In this document: one piece after another, positions 1 to 7,853 of the stretch
How the letters are laid out: every line of letters begins with the position of its first letter
How positions within the stretch are numbered: position 1 is the stretch's first letter
IMG/VR virus record: IMGVR_UViG_3300028571_001709
Location: 1 to 27,837 of that record
Strand: one strand, 5' to 3'
Length of the DNA stretch: 27,837 nt
DNA from: a virus
Translations under genes and position numbers: made by a program
The notes under the pieces: model-generated
The model's database searches: none
What the model saw: the letters and a program-made list of their open reading frames with translations, nothing else
Told to the model about the DNA's origin: nothing

Positions 1-230
1 GTTTAGGTAGAAGTAAAAGAAACAATTTAGTATTGAGAGCTTGGGATGAAGAAGGTGCTTCTCACCGTGGATTGTTAGGTACACGTCCAATGCCAGGTTG
101 GAGACTATTTAAATTAGATAAAATATTGACTTTTAAGCCAACCGGTGAGACCTTTGATACACCAAGACCCAACTACAATCCAAATGGTGATAAAAGTATG
201 ACTTCGGTTATTATTAATGCAAAATTTTAA
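1..230 (+). CDS. SH3/WYL-like domain phage protein, 5'-truncated
   Basis: The reading frame is open from base 3 at the window edge, so only the C-terminal 75 or so residues are present and the real start lies upstream. The visible part has the pattern RAWDEEG, then PGWRLFKLDKI, then TPRPNYNPNGDKSM. A Trp-rich strand followed by a 'WRLF.LDKI' strand resembles the small beta-barrel (WYL/SH3-like) domains of many uncharacterised phage proteins. That is a resemblance recalled from the family, not a demonstrated match. The next gene starts 3 bases after the stop, so the two are probably co-transcribed. No function can be assigned. Confidence 0.5.
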   Translation, partial: LGRSKRNNLVLRAWDEEGASHRGLLGTRPMPGWRLFKLDKILTFKPTGETFDTPRPNYNPNGDKSMTSVIINAKF

Positions 231-233
231 TTT

Positions 234-821
234 ATGGACATTCAAAAATTAATGATGGCTAAAGCCATTATGGATAAAACCACACAGATGGATAATAGTG
301 GTGTAAAACCACAATCAAGACCACAAATGCAAGTTGAAAACTTTTCAGCTCCTGCAGCAAAATACAATATTCCATCGGATATGTTGGAAAGTGTTAACCC
401 AATGCAACAACCTGTATCAACTAAGTTTATGAACCAAGGTTATCCATCAGCTTCAGCGGATGCAATTTCTAAGTCAAAATTACCCGACGAAATCAAAAGA
501 TTAATGCTTGAACACCCAATTGAACAACCTAACGGTTTTAGTAATGTTGGGTTATCTGATGATTTGATTGAAAAGGCTTCAAGATTAATGGGAACTCAAC
601 GTAAAGATATTAAGGAGTCAGTTCAAGAAACAAACGTACCTCAACAAAAAACTACAGACACGTCATCACTAAAGAAAATGATGAAACAAGTTGTAAAAGA
701 GGTTTTGAAAGAAAATGGTATGTTAGTTGAATCTGTTGAAAGGTCTAATGACAATTTCAAATTTCAAGTTGGTAATCACATTTTTGAAGGTAAGTTAACT
801 AAAATCAAAAAATTGTCCTAA
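234..821 (+). CDS. hypothetical protein with C-terminal VLKE helix and beta domain
   Basis: A 195-aa protein I do not recognise by function. The N-terminal half is Gln/Met/Pro/Ser-rich and probably disordered. The middle contains the paired motif LPDEIKRLMLEHPIEQP and LSDDLIEKASRLM (about residues 83-123). The C-terminus has a Lys-rich helix (KKMMKQVVKEVLKENG) followed by a short, probably beta segment ending in FEGKLTKIKK. The helix resembles ones in three other proteins of this window (17879-18361, 19662-20066, 22186-23625) and carries an L-K-E tripeptide like T4 prohead-protease sites. This hints at a virion or head-associated protein, which is inference only. ATG 234 follows the previous stop by 3 bases without a Shine-Dalgarno. 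Confidence 0.7.
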   Translation: MDIQKLMMAKAIMDKTTQMDNSGVKPQSRPQMQVENFSAPAAKYNIPSDMLESVNPMQQPVSTKFMNQGYPSASADAISKSKLPDEIKRLMLEHPIEQPNGFSNVGLSDDLIEKASRLMGTQRKDIKESVQETNVPQQKTTDTSSLKKMMKQVVKEVLKENGMLVESVERSNDNFKFQVGNHIFEGKLTKIKKLS

Positions 822-876
822 AGAACTTTTATAATTTTCTTATTTGTCTTATATTTTGTAAACAAAGTATAAGTAC

Positions 877-2091
877 ATGTCAAAAATTAATGTTTTAGTT
901 ATTCCATCAGACCGTTCAGGAGTCGGTAAGTTCCGCTCAATGGACCCTCACATTTTCCTACAATCTAAATACCCTGACGAGTTTCACGTTGAGATAGATT
1001 TTCAACCTCCTGTAGATAATATGGAGTTTTGGAAAAAATATCAAATTGTTCATTATCACCGTGCTATCAGTCAAAACTACGACTATTCAGCACAGTTAGT
1101 TGAAAAACTAAATGCTATGGGTATTATCACCATATGTGATATTGATGACTATTGGTTACCAACAAAAGACCACCCAATCCACGATATTATTGTTTTCAAT
1201 AAGATTAATGAAAAGATTGTTGCCAATCTGAAAGTTGCGAAATACGTTACCACAACAACACCACATTTTGCCGATGAGATTAGAAAACTCAACAAGAATG
1301 TCTACGTTCTACCCAACGCAATCAATCCTGACGAACCACAGTTTAAGGAACAAACTCCTGAACACGATAAGTTACGAATCGGTTGGTTAGGTGGTTCTTC
1401 TCACTTGGCGGATTTACAACTACTTGACGGAAGTTTTGCCAAGATTGTAGATAAGAAAGATAAATACCAATTTGTATTGTGTGGTTTTGACACTCGTGGA
1501 ACTATCACAGAAATCATCGCTCAAACAGGAGAACACAAAAAACGTGATATCAAACCTGAAGAAACCGTGTGGGCAAGATACGAAGAGATTTTCACTCAAA
1601 AATACAAAACAATATCTCCCGAGTACCAAAAAAAATTAATGTTGTTCCAACAACAAGAGTATCCTGAATTTATTGACGAGTCATACCGAAGAGTTTGGAC
1701 TCTACCTGTTACAAGTTATGCTAAGAACTACGCAAAGTTTGATGTATCTTTGGCACCAATTAAAAACCACATCTTTAATAGAATGAAGTCACAACTAAAG
1801 ATAATTGAAGCAGGTTTTTACAAAAAAGCGATTATTGCATCAAATGTAGGACCTTACACAATTGATTTGAAACATTGTTTAGAAAATGGTAAATTTGTTG
1901 ACGGGAACGCTATGCTGGTTAACGAGGCACGAAATCACGCCGATTGGGCCAAATACATCAACAATCTAATTGCCAATCCAAATATGGTTAAAGATATGGG
2001 TGAGAGATTATACGAAACCGTTAAGGACACATACGATTTGAATACCGTAACAAAAACAAGAGCTGATTTATACAAAAGTTTAGTAAAATGA
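877..2091 (+). CDS. GT-B fold glycosyltransferase (GT4-like)
   Basis: A 404-aa protein with the two-domain layout of GT-B glycosyltransferases. The N-terminal domain includes SGVGKFRSMDP, IVHYHRA and DIDDYWLP. The C-terminal nucleotide-sugar domain starts near residue 167 (LRIGWLGGSSH) and includes a KIIEAGFYKKAIIASNVGPY segment, where GT4 enzymes place the donor-binding Glu and a conserved small-residue stretch. Such enzymes transfer a sugar from an activated nucleotide donor; donor and acceptor cannot be read here. The gene follows a 55-base AT-rich gap and its last bases overlap the next gene (ATGA), so it may open the operon. It is one of four glycosyltransferase genes in the plus-strand block. 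Confidence 0.85.
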   Translation: MSKINVLVIPSDRSGVGKFRSMDPHIFLQSKYPDEFHVEIDFQPPVDNMEFWKKYQIVHYHRAISQNYDYSAQLVEKLNAMGIITICDIDDYWLPTKDHPIHDIIVFNKINEKIVANLKVAKYVTTTTPHFADEIRKLNKNVYVLPNAINPDEPQFKEQTPEHDKLRIGWLGGSSHLADLQLLDGSFAKIVDKKDKYQFVLCGFDTRGTITEIIAQTGEHKKRDIKPEETVWARYEEIFTQKYKTISPEYQKKLMLFQQQEYPEFIDESYRRVWTLPVTSYAKNYAKFDVSLAPIKNHIFNRMKSQLKIIEAGFYKKAIIASNVGPYTIDLKHCLENGKFVDGNAMLVNEARNHADWAKYINNLIANPNMVKDMGERLYETVKDTYDLNTVTKTRADLYKSLVK

Positions 2092-2798
2092 TAAAAATAC
2101 CATTACCCAAAATTCTTTTCTTAGACATTGAAACTGTCGGTTTATGTAAAGATTACGACACATGTGTCATTGACCATCCAAAGATTGCCGAACAATTTGA
2201 CAAATACTTTGATTGGTTTTTAAAACGTTTTCCTGAGGACTCATTAATTGAAGAAAACCAAAAAAACAAAGTGTTTGCAACCCGTTGTGCTTTGGTACCT
2301 GAATTTGCAAAAATTGTTTGTATCAGTGTTGCCTTCGTTATGGAAAACGGTGATGTTAAAAAACAAACTTTTTCAAACGACAACGAAACTCAACTGTTAC
2401 AAGATTGTCAAAAACTTCTTGACCGTTGTGGTAAATTGGAGTTTTGGCTCTGTGGACATAACCTGAAGAACTTTGACATCCCTATGATGGCAAAAAGAAT
2501 GATTATAAACGGACTTCTCCCACCGTCAATCCTTCCTTCCTATGATACCAAACCTTGGGACATCAAAGCAATTGATACCCGTGAAATTTGGCAATTCGGT
2601 GCATACACCGCAATTGGTTCTTTGGACTTGATGTGTGCTTCTATGGAAGTACCTTCACCCAAAGATGGTGAAGTGACTGGAGATAAAGTTCACGACGCAT
2701 ATTGGAACAAGGGTATGTTGAAAGAAATTTCAGAATACTGTGAAAGAGACGTAAACGTTTTGATTGATATTATTAAAAAATTAAAAGCACTTAAATAA
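2088..2798 (+). CDS. DEDDy 3'-5' exonuclease (DNA_pol_B_exo2-like)
   Basis: A 236-aa protein with all three exonuclease motifs of the DnaQ/PolB superfamily: FLDIET (Asp13, Glu15), GHNLKNFDIPMM (Asp130) and YCERDV (Tyr217, Asp221). The Tyr-x3-Asp spacing of the third motif puts it in the DEDDy class. The pattern most resembles the stand-alone 'predicted PolB-associated exonuclease' family rather than a polymerase domain. It would hydrolyse DNA or RNA 3' ends using two metal ions, for proofreading, repair or nucleotide recycling. The start ATG overlaps the preceding stop (ATGA), and the stop overlaps the dUTPase start (TAATG), so translation is probably coupled. The dUTPase neighbour fits a nucleic-acid metabolism role. 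Confidence 0.85.
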   Translation: MIKIPLPKILFLDIETVGLCKDYDTCVIDHPKIAEQFDKYFDWFLKRFPEDSLIEENQKNKVFATRCALVPEFAKIVCISVAFVMENGDVKKQTFSNDNETQLLQDCQKLLDRCGKLEFWLCGHNLKNFDIPMMAKRMIINGLLPPSILPSYDTKPWDIKAIDTREIWQFGAYTAIGSLDLMCASMEVPSPKDGEVTGDKVHDAYWNKGMLKEISEYCERDVNVLIDIIKKLKALK

Positions 2799-3409
2799 TG
2801 GAAAATATAAATTTAAATGACCCCGAACTTGATAATGAGTTCATCAAACTTTTAGAAGAAATTAAAAATTTCAAACCCGACGGTGAAACAGATGTGTTGG
2901 ATGAATTGAAAACAAATATAGGTTTTGACCTCAATGACTTTGAAGATTTTTTAGCTAACGGTCTTAGCCGAAAGATTTTGGCATACAAGAAACTACATCC
3001 CGATGCAGTTGACCCTGAATATGCATACGAGTCAGATTCAGGATTTGATTTATGGTCGGTAGAAGAAGTTAATTTCCTTCCATTTGAAAGGAAACTTGTT
3101 TCAACAGGATTGTCATTTGACATCCCCGAAGGACATGAAATTCAAGTAAGAACCAAGAGTGGTTTAGCTCTTAAACAAGGTCTTATGGTTTTGAATAGTC
3201 CTGGTACTGTTGACCAAGGTTATACCGGTGAAGTCAAAGTTATTTTGATGAACATGAACAACATGGCAATGACTGTGGATAAGGGACAAAAAATTGCACA
3301 AGCAGTTCTATGTTCTGTAGAGTCAGGAAAGAAAATTTACCTACACCATGTTGAAGAGTTCAACGAAAAAGAACGTGGTGATAATGGTTTTGGTTCAACA
3401 GGAATTTAA
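2798..3409 (+). CDS. dut: dUTPase (deoxyuridine 5'-triphosphate nucleotidohydrolase)
   Basis: A 203-aa protein with the five trimeric-dUTPase motifs in order: DSGFDLWS (80-87), RTKSGLALK (118-126), a GTVDQGYTGEVKV segment (136-148) holding the catalytic Asp, GQKIAQAV (163-170) and the P-loop-like RGDNGFGSTG (193-202). It converts dUTP to dUMP and pyrophosphate, keeping uracil out of phage DNA and supplying dTMP synthesis. It is longer than the usual ~145 residues because of an acidic N-terminal extension of about 65 residues, whose role is unknown. Motif 5 has Asp-Asn where Gly-Gly or similar is common; the rest is intact, so it should be active. The next gene starts 1 base after the stop. 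Confidence 0.95.
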   Translation: MENINLNDPELDNEFIKLLEEIKNFKPDGETDVLDELKTNIGFDLNDFEDFLANGLSRKILAYKKLHPDAVDPEYAYESDSGFDLWSVEEVNFLPFERKLVSTGLSFDIPEGHEIQVRTKSGLALKQGLMVLNSPGTVDQGYTGEVKVILMNMNNMAMTVDKGQKIAQAVLCSVESGKKIYLHHVEEFNEKERGDNGFGSTGI

Positions 3410-3410
3410 T

Positions 3411-3797
3411 ATGGAAAATGTAAGCCCTGTTTTACCTGAAGGTACCAAAAATTACCTCATTGACATTGATGGAACAATCACCGAAGATGTTCCAAATGAG
3501 GAACCATGGAGAATGTTAGAATGTGAACCATATGAAGGTTCTGTGGACATCATCAACCGATGGTTCAGTGATGGACACGTTATCACATTCTTCACATCAA
3601 GAACCGAAGAACATCGTGAAATAACCGACACATGGTTACAGAAAAATGGTTTTAGATTTCACAATTTATTAATGGGAAAACCTCGTGGTGGTAACTACCA
3701 TTGGATAGATAACCATATTGTTCGCGCAACAAGATATAATGGAAAGTGGACACCACTTACAACAGTTAAAACAGATATTGAAGTTTTTGAGAAATGA
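3411..3797 (+). CDS. small HAD-superfamily phosphatase
   Basis: A 128-aa protein from ATG 3411; the frame runs further upstream inside dut, but the ATG one base after the dut stop is the sensible start. It has HAD motif I (DIDGTI, nucleophile Asp18 and acid Asp20) and motif II (FFTSRTEE, about 60-67), then a GKPRGGNYHWIDN segment that may provide the Lys and late Asp. There is no cap domain, as in small HADs acting on phosphorylated sugars, nucleotides or protein/DNA ends. The substrate is unknown. Its last bases overlap the large glycan enzyme (ATGA), so a sugar-phosphate substrate is a reasonable guess. Confidence 0.8.
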   Translation: MENVSPVLPEGTKNYLIDIDGTITEDVPNEEPWRMLECEPYEGSVDIINRWFSDGHVITFFTSRTEEHREITDTWLQKNGFRFHNLLMGKPRGGNYHWIDNHIVRATRYNGKWTPLTTVKTDIEVFEK

Positions 3798-6286
3798 TTA
3801 CAGTCGCATTTAGTACAAGAAAAATAGACCCTTCCTTTGTAGAATTACTTAAGAAAACCTCAGGGATTAAATCTCTTGAGGTTTTACCTTTTGAAAACAA
3901 CGGAGAATATTCCTTAACTCAGGTGTATAACATGGCACTTGAGAAATCATCAAATGACATTGTTGTTCTTTGTCACGATGACCTTTATTTTGATTCAAAC
4001 AATTGGGGTCAAAAAGTGTTAAATCATTTCAAAAGAAATCCCGATTACGGTATCTTGGGTGTCGCAGGAACCACCAAACTACCCAAGTCAGGAATGTGGT
4101 GGGAAGACCGTTCAAAGATGAAGGGTATTGTTAACCATGAAAGTGGTGGAAAGAAATGGGAATCAAAGTATTCACCAACTAAAGGAAATGAGGTTGATGA
4201 AGTAGTTTTAGTTGACGGATTATTTATCGCAGTTGACAAAACAAAAATTCAAGAAAAGTTTGACGAATCTGTAGTTGGATTCCACTTCTATGATGTGGAT
4301 TTCTGTTATAGAAATTTCCAAAAAGAAGTTTCAATTGGTGTTGTTTATGATGTCAGAATTACACACAAATCTATTGGACAAACAAACGAACAATGGGAGT
4401 TAAATCGTAAAGTTTTTTCTGAGAAATATTCAGAGCATTTACCAATTAAAGTAGTTCCAAATTTGGATATGACTTCCAAATTAAAAGTGATGATTACTTG
4501 TTTATCATTTAAGAATTTTACGGGTTCAGAAATGTATGTTTTTGAATTAGCAAAAGGTTTACGAAAATTAAACTGTGAAGTTACTGTTGTTTCAACTATT
4601 GGTGGCCCATTGACAACCATGGCAAACAAAATTGGAATTAAAACTTTGGGATTCACCGAATTCCCTGGTTTTAAATTAGGTGATGGGAAATGGGGTTTTG
4701 ACACCGCTCAAGGTGTTCAACCAAGTAAAGCCGGTGTGATGTATAAGGTGTCTGACCCTGATTACGATATTATCCACGTACAACACAAAAACATCACAGA
4801 TAAAGTGGTTGAAGTTTATCCAAAAATACCAAAAATTGCAACCATTCACTCTGAAGTAATCGCTTTAGAAAATCCAGTAAAAGATAAGACCATTGTAAAT
4901 TACATTGCAATACGACCTGAAATTCAAAACCATATCATCAATGTTCATGGAATTCCTGAAGAAAATACCCAAGTAATTTATAACCCAATTGATGATACCC
5001 GTTTTAACACAAAAGGAATTAAAGATGATGGTTATATTTTATTTGTTGGAACCATAGATTATTTGAGAGACAAAACAATTACAGAATTGTCAGAATATGC
5101 CGAAGAAATTGGTAAGGAATTGTGGATTGTGGGAGAGATGAATGGTGGTAATATTGGTCACGTTTTAGAAAAACCATTTGTTAAGTATTTTCCATCAACA
5201 AATCAGGTAGAAAAGTTTGTTAAAAATTGTTCTGAAACTGCCGGTATTTTACTTGGTAGAACAACTATTGAAGGATGGATGTGTGGTAAACCCGGTTGGA
5301 TTTTTGATGTTGACCCTTTTGGTAATGTTTTATCAAAAGAAAAACACGAGGTTCCTGAAGATGTTTCAAAATATTCTTCAACAGAAATTGTAAAACAAAT
5401 CAAACAATATTACATTGATACCCTTAACCTTTGGTGGGATGAAAGAGAAGACAAAATTGAATCTGAAAGTTTCAATAAACTTTATTTCAACGGTAGAAAA
5501 ATTACCCCCGATAACACGAAAAACTGGGGTGATATGGTTCCATACAAAATCTTAAAAGAACTCTCAAAGAGTGAAAAACTAAAAGTTTCTCAAGTTTTTA
5601 ACGTAAAGAATCCTATGGTAAAATATCCAATTATATCAACAGGAAGTGTGATGCACTTTACCAATCCTGATTCAATTGTTTGGGGTACAGGATGTATTGA
5701 TGAAAAGATGGTTGGTGAGGAACCAAAGAAAATATATGCCGTTAGAGGACCTCTAACACAACAAGAATTGGAACTCAAAGGATGGGAATGTCCCGAAGTA
5801 TACGGTGACCCCGCTTTGTTGTATCCAATGATTTATAACCCCCAAGTTCAGAAGAAACATAAGTGGGGTTTTATCCCTCACTACATTGAGTTTGAATCTG
5901 ATTCAGATTTGGATGTGATTCACCATATGGAGAAACTTGGATTCCAAATTATTGATGTTTGTTCAGGTTCAGAGAAGTTTATTGATGAGTTGTTAGAATG
6001 TGAAAACATCATTTCATCATCACTACACGGATTAATTGCCGCAGACGCATACGGTATACCAAATGCAAGAGTTAACGTGTCTAATAAACTAATTGGTGGT
6101 GACTTTAAATTCAAAGACTATTGTTACTCAGTTGAAAGAGAATTGGATTACGGTTATCAATTAACAAACGAAACAACTGTGGAAAACATTATGGATTTAC
6201 ATTACAATAAATCCATTATCTTTGATAGAGAAAAATTACTAGAATCAGCACCTTGGAATTACGAAGAAAATAAAGAACTATTTTGA
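3794..6286 (+). CDS. three-domain glycan enzyme: GT2-like + GT4-like + polysaccharide pyruvyltransferase
   Basis: An 830-aa protein that looks like a fusion of three enzymes. Residues 1-225 form a GT-A/GT2-like domain (YNMALEKSSNDIVVLCHDD, with HDD at 61-63 in the DxD position, and GFHFYDVDFCYR at 162-173). Residues 229-545 form a GT-B domain of GT4 type (MITCLSFKNFTGSEMYV, YILFVGTIDYLRDK, EGWMCGKPG). Residues about 565-800 resemble polysaccharide pyruvyltransferases: NWGDMVPYKIL (577-587), WGTG (630-633), VRGPLT (650-655), GDPALLYP (671-678) and SSLHGLIAADAYGIP (742-756). It could add two sugars and a pyruvyl ketal to a phage or host glycan. The domains are read from motifs; activity is inferred. 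Start and stop are tightly packed with neighbouring genes. Confidence 0.85.
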   Translation: MITVAFSTRKIDPSFVELLKKTSGIKSLEVLPFENNGEYSLTQVYNMALEKSSNDIVVLCHDDLYFDSNNWGQKVLNHFKRNPDYGILGVAGTTKLPKSGMWWEDRSKMKGIVNHESGGKKWESKYSPTKGNEVDEVVLVDGLFIAVDKTKIQEKFDESVVGFHFYDVDFCYRNFQKEVSIGVVYDVRITHKSIGQTNEQWELNRKVFSEKYSEHLPIKVVPNLDMTSKLKVMITCLSFKNFTGSEMYVFELAKGLRKLNCEVTVVSTIGGPLTTMANKIGIKTLGFTEFPGFKLGDGKWGFDTAQGVQPSKAGVMYKVSDPDYDIIHVQHKNITDKVVEVYPKIPKIATIHSEVIALENPVKDKTIVNYIAIRPEIQNHIINVHGIPEENTQVIYNPIDDTRFNTKGIKDDGYILFVGTIDYLRDKTITELSEYAEEIGKELWIVGEMNGGNIGHVLEKPFVKYFPSTNQVEKFVKNCSETAGILLGRTTIEGWMCGKPGWIFDVDPFGNVLSKEKHEVPEDVSKYSSTEIVKQIKQYYIDTLNLWWDEREDKIESESFNKLYFNGRKITPDNTKNWGDMVPYKILKELSKSEKLKVSQVFNVKNPMVKYPIISTGSVMHFTNPDSIVWGTGCIDEKMVGEEPKKIYAVRGPLTQQELELKGWECPEVYGDPALLYPMIYNPQVQKKHKWGFIPHYIEFESDSDLDVIHHMEKLGFQIIDVCSGSEKFIDELLECENIISSSLHGLIAADAYGIPNARVNVSNKLIGGDFKFKDYCYSVERELDYGYQLTNETTVENIMDLHYNKSIIFDREKLLESAPWNYEENKELF

Positions 6287-6287
6287 T

Positions 6288-6737
6288 ATGATATATTGGT
6301 TTACAGGACAACCCGGAAGCGGTAAAACAGTTTTGAGTGTTTTACTTAAAGATTATTTAGAAAAAAATTATTTAAAAAATGTGATTCACATTGATGGTGA
6401 TGATTTGAGAGAAATTTTTGAAAACAAAGATTACTCTAAAGAAGGTAGAATTAAAAACATTGTTTTTGCTCAACAATTAGCCCAATTTTGTCACACCAAA
6501 GGGTTTGACGTTGTTGTGAGTTTGGTGAGCCCTTACAAAGATGTTAGAGAATCCTTTAAAGAGAAAATGAAAAATCACATTCGTGAAATTTATGTTCACA
6601 CCACCGATATACGTGGAAGAGAAGATTTTCATGTTAAGGATTACGAAGCACCTACGGATGAATTTATTGAAGTAGACACCACATATGAAACTCCTGTGGA
6701 ATCAATACGATACATTACATCGGGGGTGGGTATATGA
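6288..6737 (+). CDS. cysC: short adenylylsulfate (APS) kinase-like P-loop kinase
   Basis: A 149-aa kinase with a Walker A loop (GQPGSGKT, 7-14), the APS-kinase signature IDGDDLRE (35-42) and the SPYKDVRESF segment that matches the CysC SPYR..R block. CysC phosphorylates APS to PAPS, the universal sulfate donor. It is shorter than typical CysC (~200 aa): the lid region that normally reads R..KGLY.KAR is reduced to a brief RGREDFHVKDYEAP stretch, so substrate specificity may differ. It starts one base after the triple-domain glycan enzyme and overlaps the next HAD gene (ATGA). No sulfotransferase is visible in the window. The family call is firm; the exact substrate is not. Confidence 0.8.
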   Translation: MIYWFTGQPGSGKTVLSVLLKDYLEKNYLKNVIHIDGDDLREIFENKDYSKEGRIKNIVFAQQLAQFCHTKGFDVVVSLVSPYKDVRESFKEKMKNHIREIYVHTTDIRGREDFHVKDYEAPTDEFIEVDTTYETPVESIRYITSGVGI

Positions 6738-7084
6738 AATATAACACCTATTTTTGTGACATAGACGGTACGGTTTTTAAATACAGGTTGTTTGACGAAT
6801 TACAGACAACACCGGTTGAAATTATTGAATCAACCAAAGACTTGTTGGTTAAATGGTATAACGAAGGACATCACATTGTTATGACCACCGCAAGACCTGA
6901 AGAATTAAGACATTTCACTGTCATGGAACTATTCAATAATAGTATTCCTCACCATCAGTTAGTTATGGGTATAGGAAGAGGAATTAGATTTGTTATAAAC
7001 GACATGGACCCACAAAAAGAAGGAAAAAGGGCTCATGCGATTAACCTTTATAGAGATAAAGGTTTTGATAGTAATGTGGACTAA
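6734..7084 (+). CDS. small HAD-superfamily hydrolase
   Basis: A 116-aa protein with HAD motif I (CDIDGTVF, Asp9 and Asp11) and motif II (MTTARPEELR, about 50-59). Later motifs are weak: FVINDMDPQKEGKRA may contain the late acidic residues. It overlaps the CysC-like gene by 4 bases and the nucleotidyltransferase by 11 bases, so the three are probably translated as a unit. It is similar in plan to the HAD at 3411-3797 but not obviously a recent duplicate. A role in removing phosphate from sugar or nucleotide intermediates made by its neighbours is inferred from position only. Confidence 0.75.
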   Translation: MKYNTYFCDIDGTVFKYRLFDELQTTPVEIIESTKDLLVKWYNEGHHIVMTTARPEELRHFTVMELFNNSIPHHQLVMGIGRGIRFVINDMDPQKEGKRAHAINLYRDKGFDSNVD

Positions 7085-7472
7085 AAATATACATGTTCAG
7101 TCTTCTTTGGAAAGAAAAGACGGACAATTCGCAATGTTTGTAGGTAGATGGCAACCTCTTCACAAAGGTCATCAAGAATTATTTAAACAAGCGATGGACG
7201 AGGGTAAGAATGTTCTAATCTGTATTAGAGACATAAAACCTGATGAAAAAAATCCATTTTCTGCGGAGGAAGTTAAAAATAATATAATGAATTTTTATTC
7301 AACTGAATGTGTTGAAGGTAAGGTCACAGTAATGGTTATTCCCGATATCTGCTCTATTGAATTTGGTAGAGGAGTTGGTTATGACATTATTGAACACATA
7401 CCACCAACAGAAATTGGTGAAATATCTGCAACCAAAATTAGGGAGGAAATGAGACAAAATGGTAAGTTATAA
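7074..7472 (+). CDS. cytidylyltransferase-like nucleotidyltransferase (NMNAT-type)
   Basis: A 132-aa protein; I place the start at ATG 7074, which overlaps the HAD stop by 11 bases, because the N-terminal motif follows at a normal distance. It has the HxGH nucleotide-binding signature GRWQPLHKGH (24-33) and the C-terminal ISATKIRE (117-124), the two hallmarks of the nicotinamide-nucleotide / glycerol-phosphate nucleotidyltransferase superfamily. It would transfer AMP or CMP to a phosphorylated acceptor. NMN adenylyltransferase (NAD salvage) is the likeliest family label, but a role in making an activated glycan precursor is possible given the neighbours. It overlaps the DUF2061 gene by 14 bases. 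Confidence 0.75.
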   Translation: MWTKNIHVQSSLERKDGQFAMFVGRWQPLHKGHQELFKQAMDEGKNVLICIRDIKPDEKNPFSAEEVKNNIMNFYSTECVEGKVTVMVIPDICSIEFGRGVGYDIIEHIPPTEIGEISATKIREEMRQNGKL

Positions 7473-7674
7473 ACGACACTTATTAAAAACAATTACATGG
7501 AGAGTTGTTGGTACAATTGACACCATGTTGTTGGGCTGGTTTGTTACCGGTGACATTAAATTGGGTTTAGCAATTGGAGGTTTTGAGGTTATAACCAAAA
7601 TGATATTATACTTCCTACATGAAAGAGTTTGGTACAAATATATTAGATACGGTCTAAATAACGATGAGAAATAA
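7459..7674 (+). CDS. DUF2061 small membrane protein
   Basis: A 71-aa protein with the DUF2061 pattern: KRHLLKTITWRVVGTIDTM near the N-terminus, then a first hydrophobic segment, a GLAIGGFEVITKMILYFLHE second segment and WYKYIRYG at the end. Two transmembrane helices are expected, so it should sit in the inner membrane. In bacteria DUF2061 genes often lie beside or fused to sulfate-activation genes such as cysC; here cysC is three genes upstream. The function of the family is not established. The start overlaps the nucleotidyltransferase gene by 14 bases. Confidence 0.85.
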   Translation: MVSYKRHLLKTITWRVVGTIDTMLLGWFVTGDIKLGLAIGGFEVITKMILYFLHERVWYKYIRYGLNNDEK

Positions 7675-7722
7675 CCCTTTTGTTTTTTTATTTTAATTTT
7701 ATCTTCTTAAAAAGAAAACACC

Positions 7723-7851
7723 ATGGAGAAGATTAATTCTGAGGAATCAAAAAAAATCTACATTTATGAAAGTCCCGATAAAGGTAAAACAATTTATCAA
7801 AGAGAATTTTCAAAACCTCACGATACCCGTGAATTAATAATTACAGAATAA
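7723..7851 (+). CDS. 42-aa conserved-looking small protein upstream of phoH
   Basis: A short open frame from ATG 7723 to TAA 7851 fills most of the 179-base gap before phoH. The product contains KKIYIYESPDKGKTIYQRE, a motif I recall from tiny proteins near phoH-type genes in marine T4-like phages. The stop is 2 bases before the phoH start, which fits translational coupling. The upstream 48 bases (7675-7722) are T-rich and without a clear promoter. Function unknown. Confidence 0.6.
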   Translation: MEKINSEESKKIYIYESPDKGKTIYQREFSKPHDTRELIITE

Positions 7852-7853
7852 TA

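Noticed and set aside
841-876. A possible Bacteroidota promoter (TATATTTTG) before the 877 gene
   Set aside because: The -7 spacing is off by one base and no TTTG lies at the right distance.
4345-4704. A 119-aa minus-strand frame inside the large glycan enzyme
   Set aside because: It lies within a gene with clear domain motifs, and has no promoter or recognisable motif.
7675-7722. A terminator or promoter in the T-rich gap before the 42-aa gene
   Set aside because: Only a weak AT hairpin (TTCTT/AAGAA) is seen, with no T-tract after it and no consensus motif.
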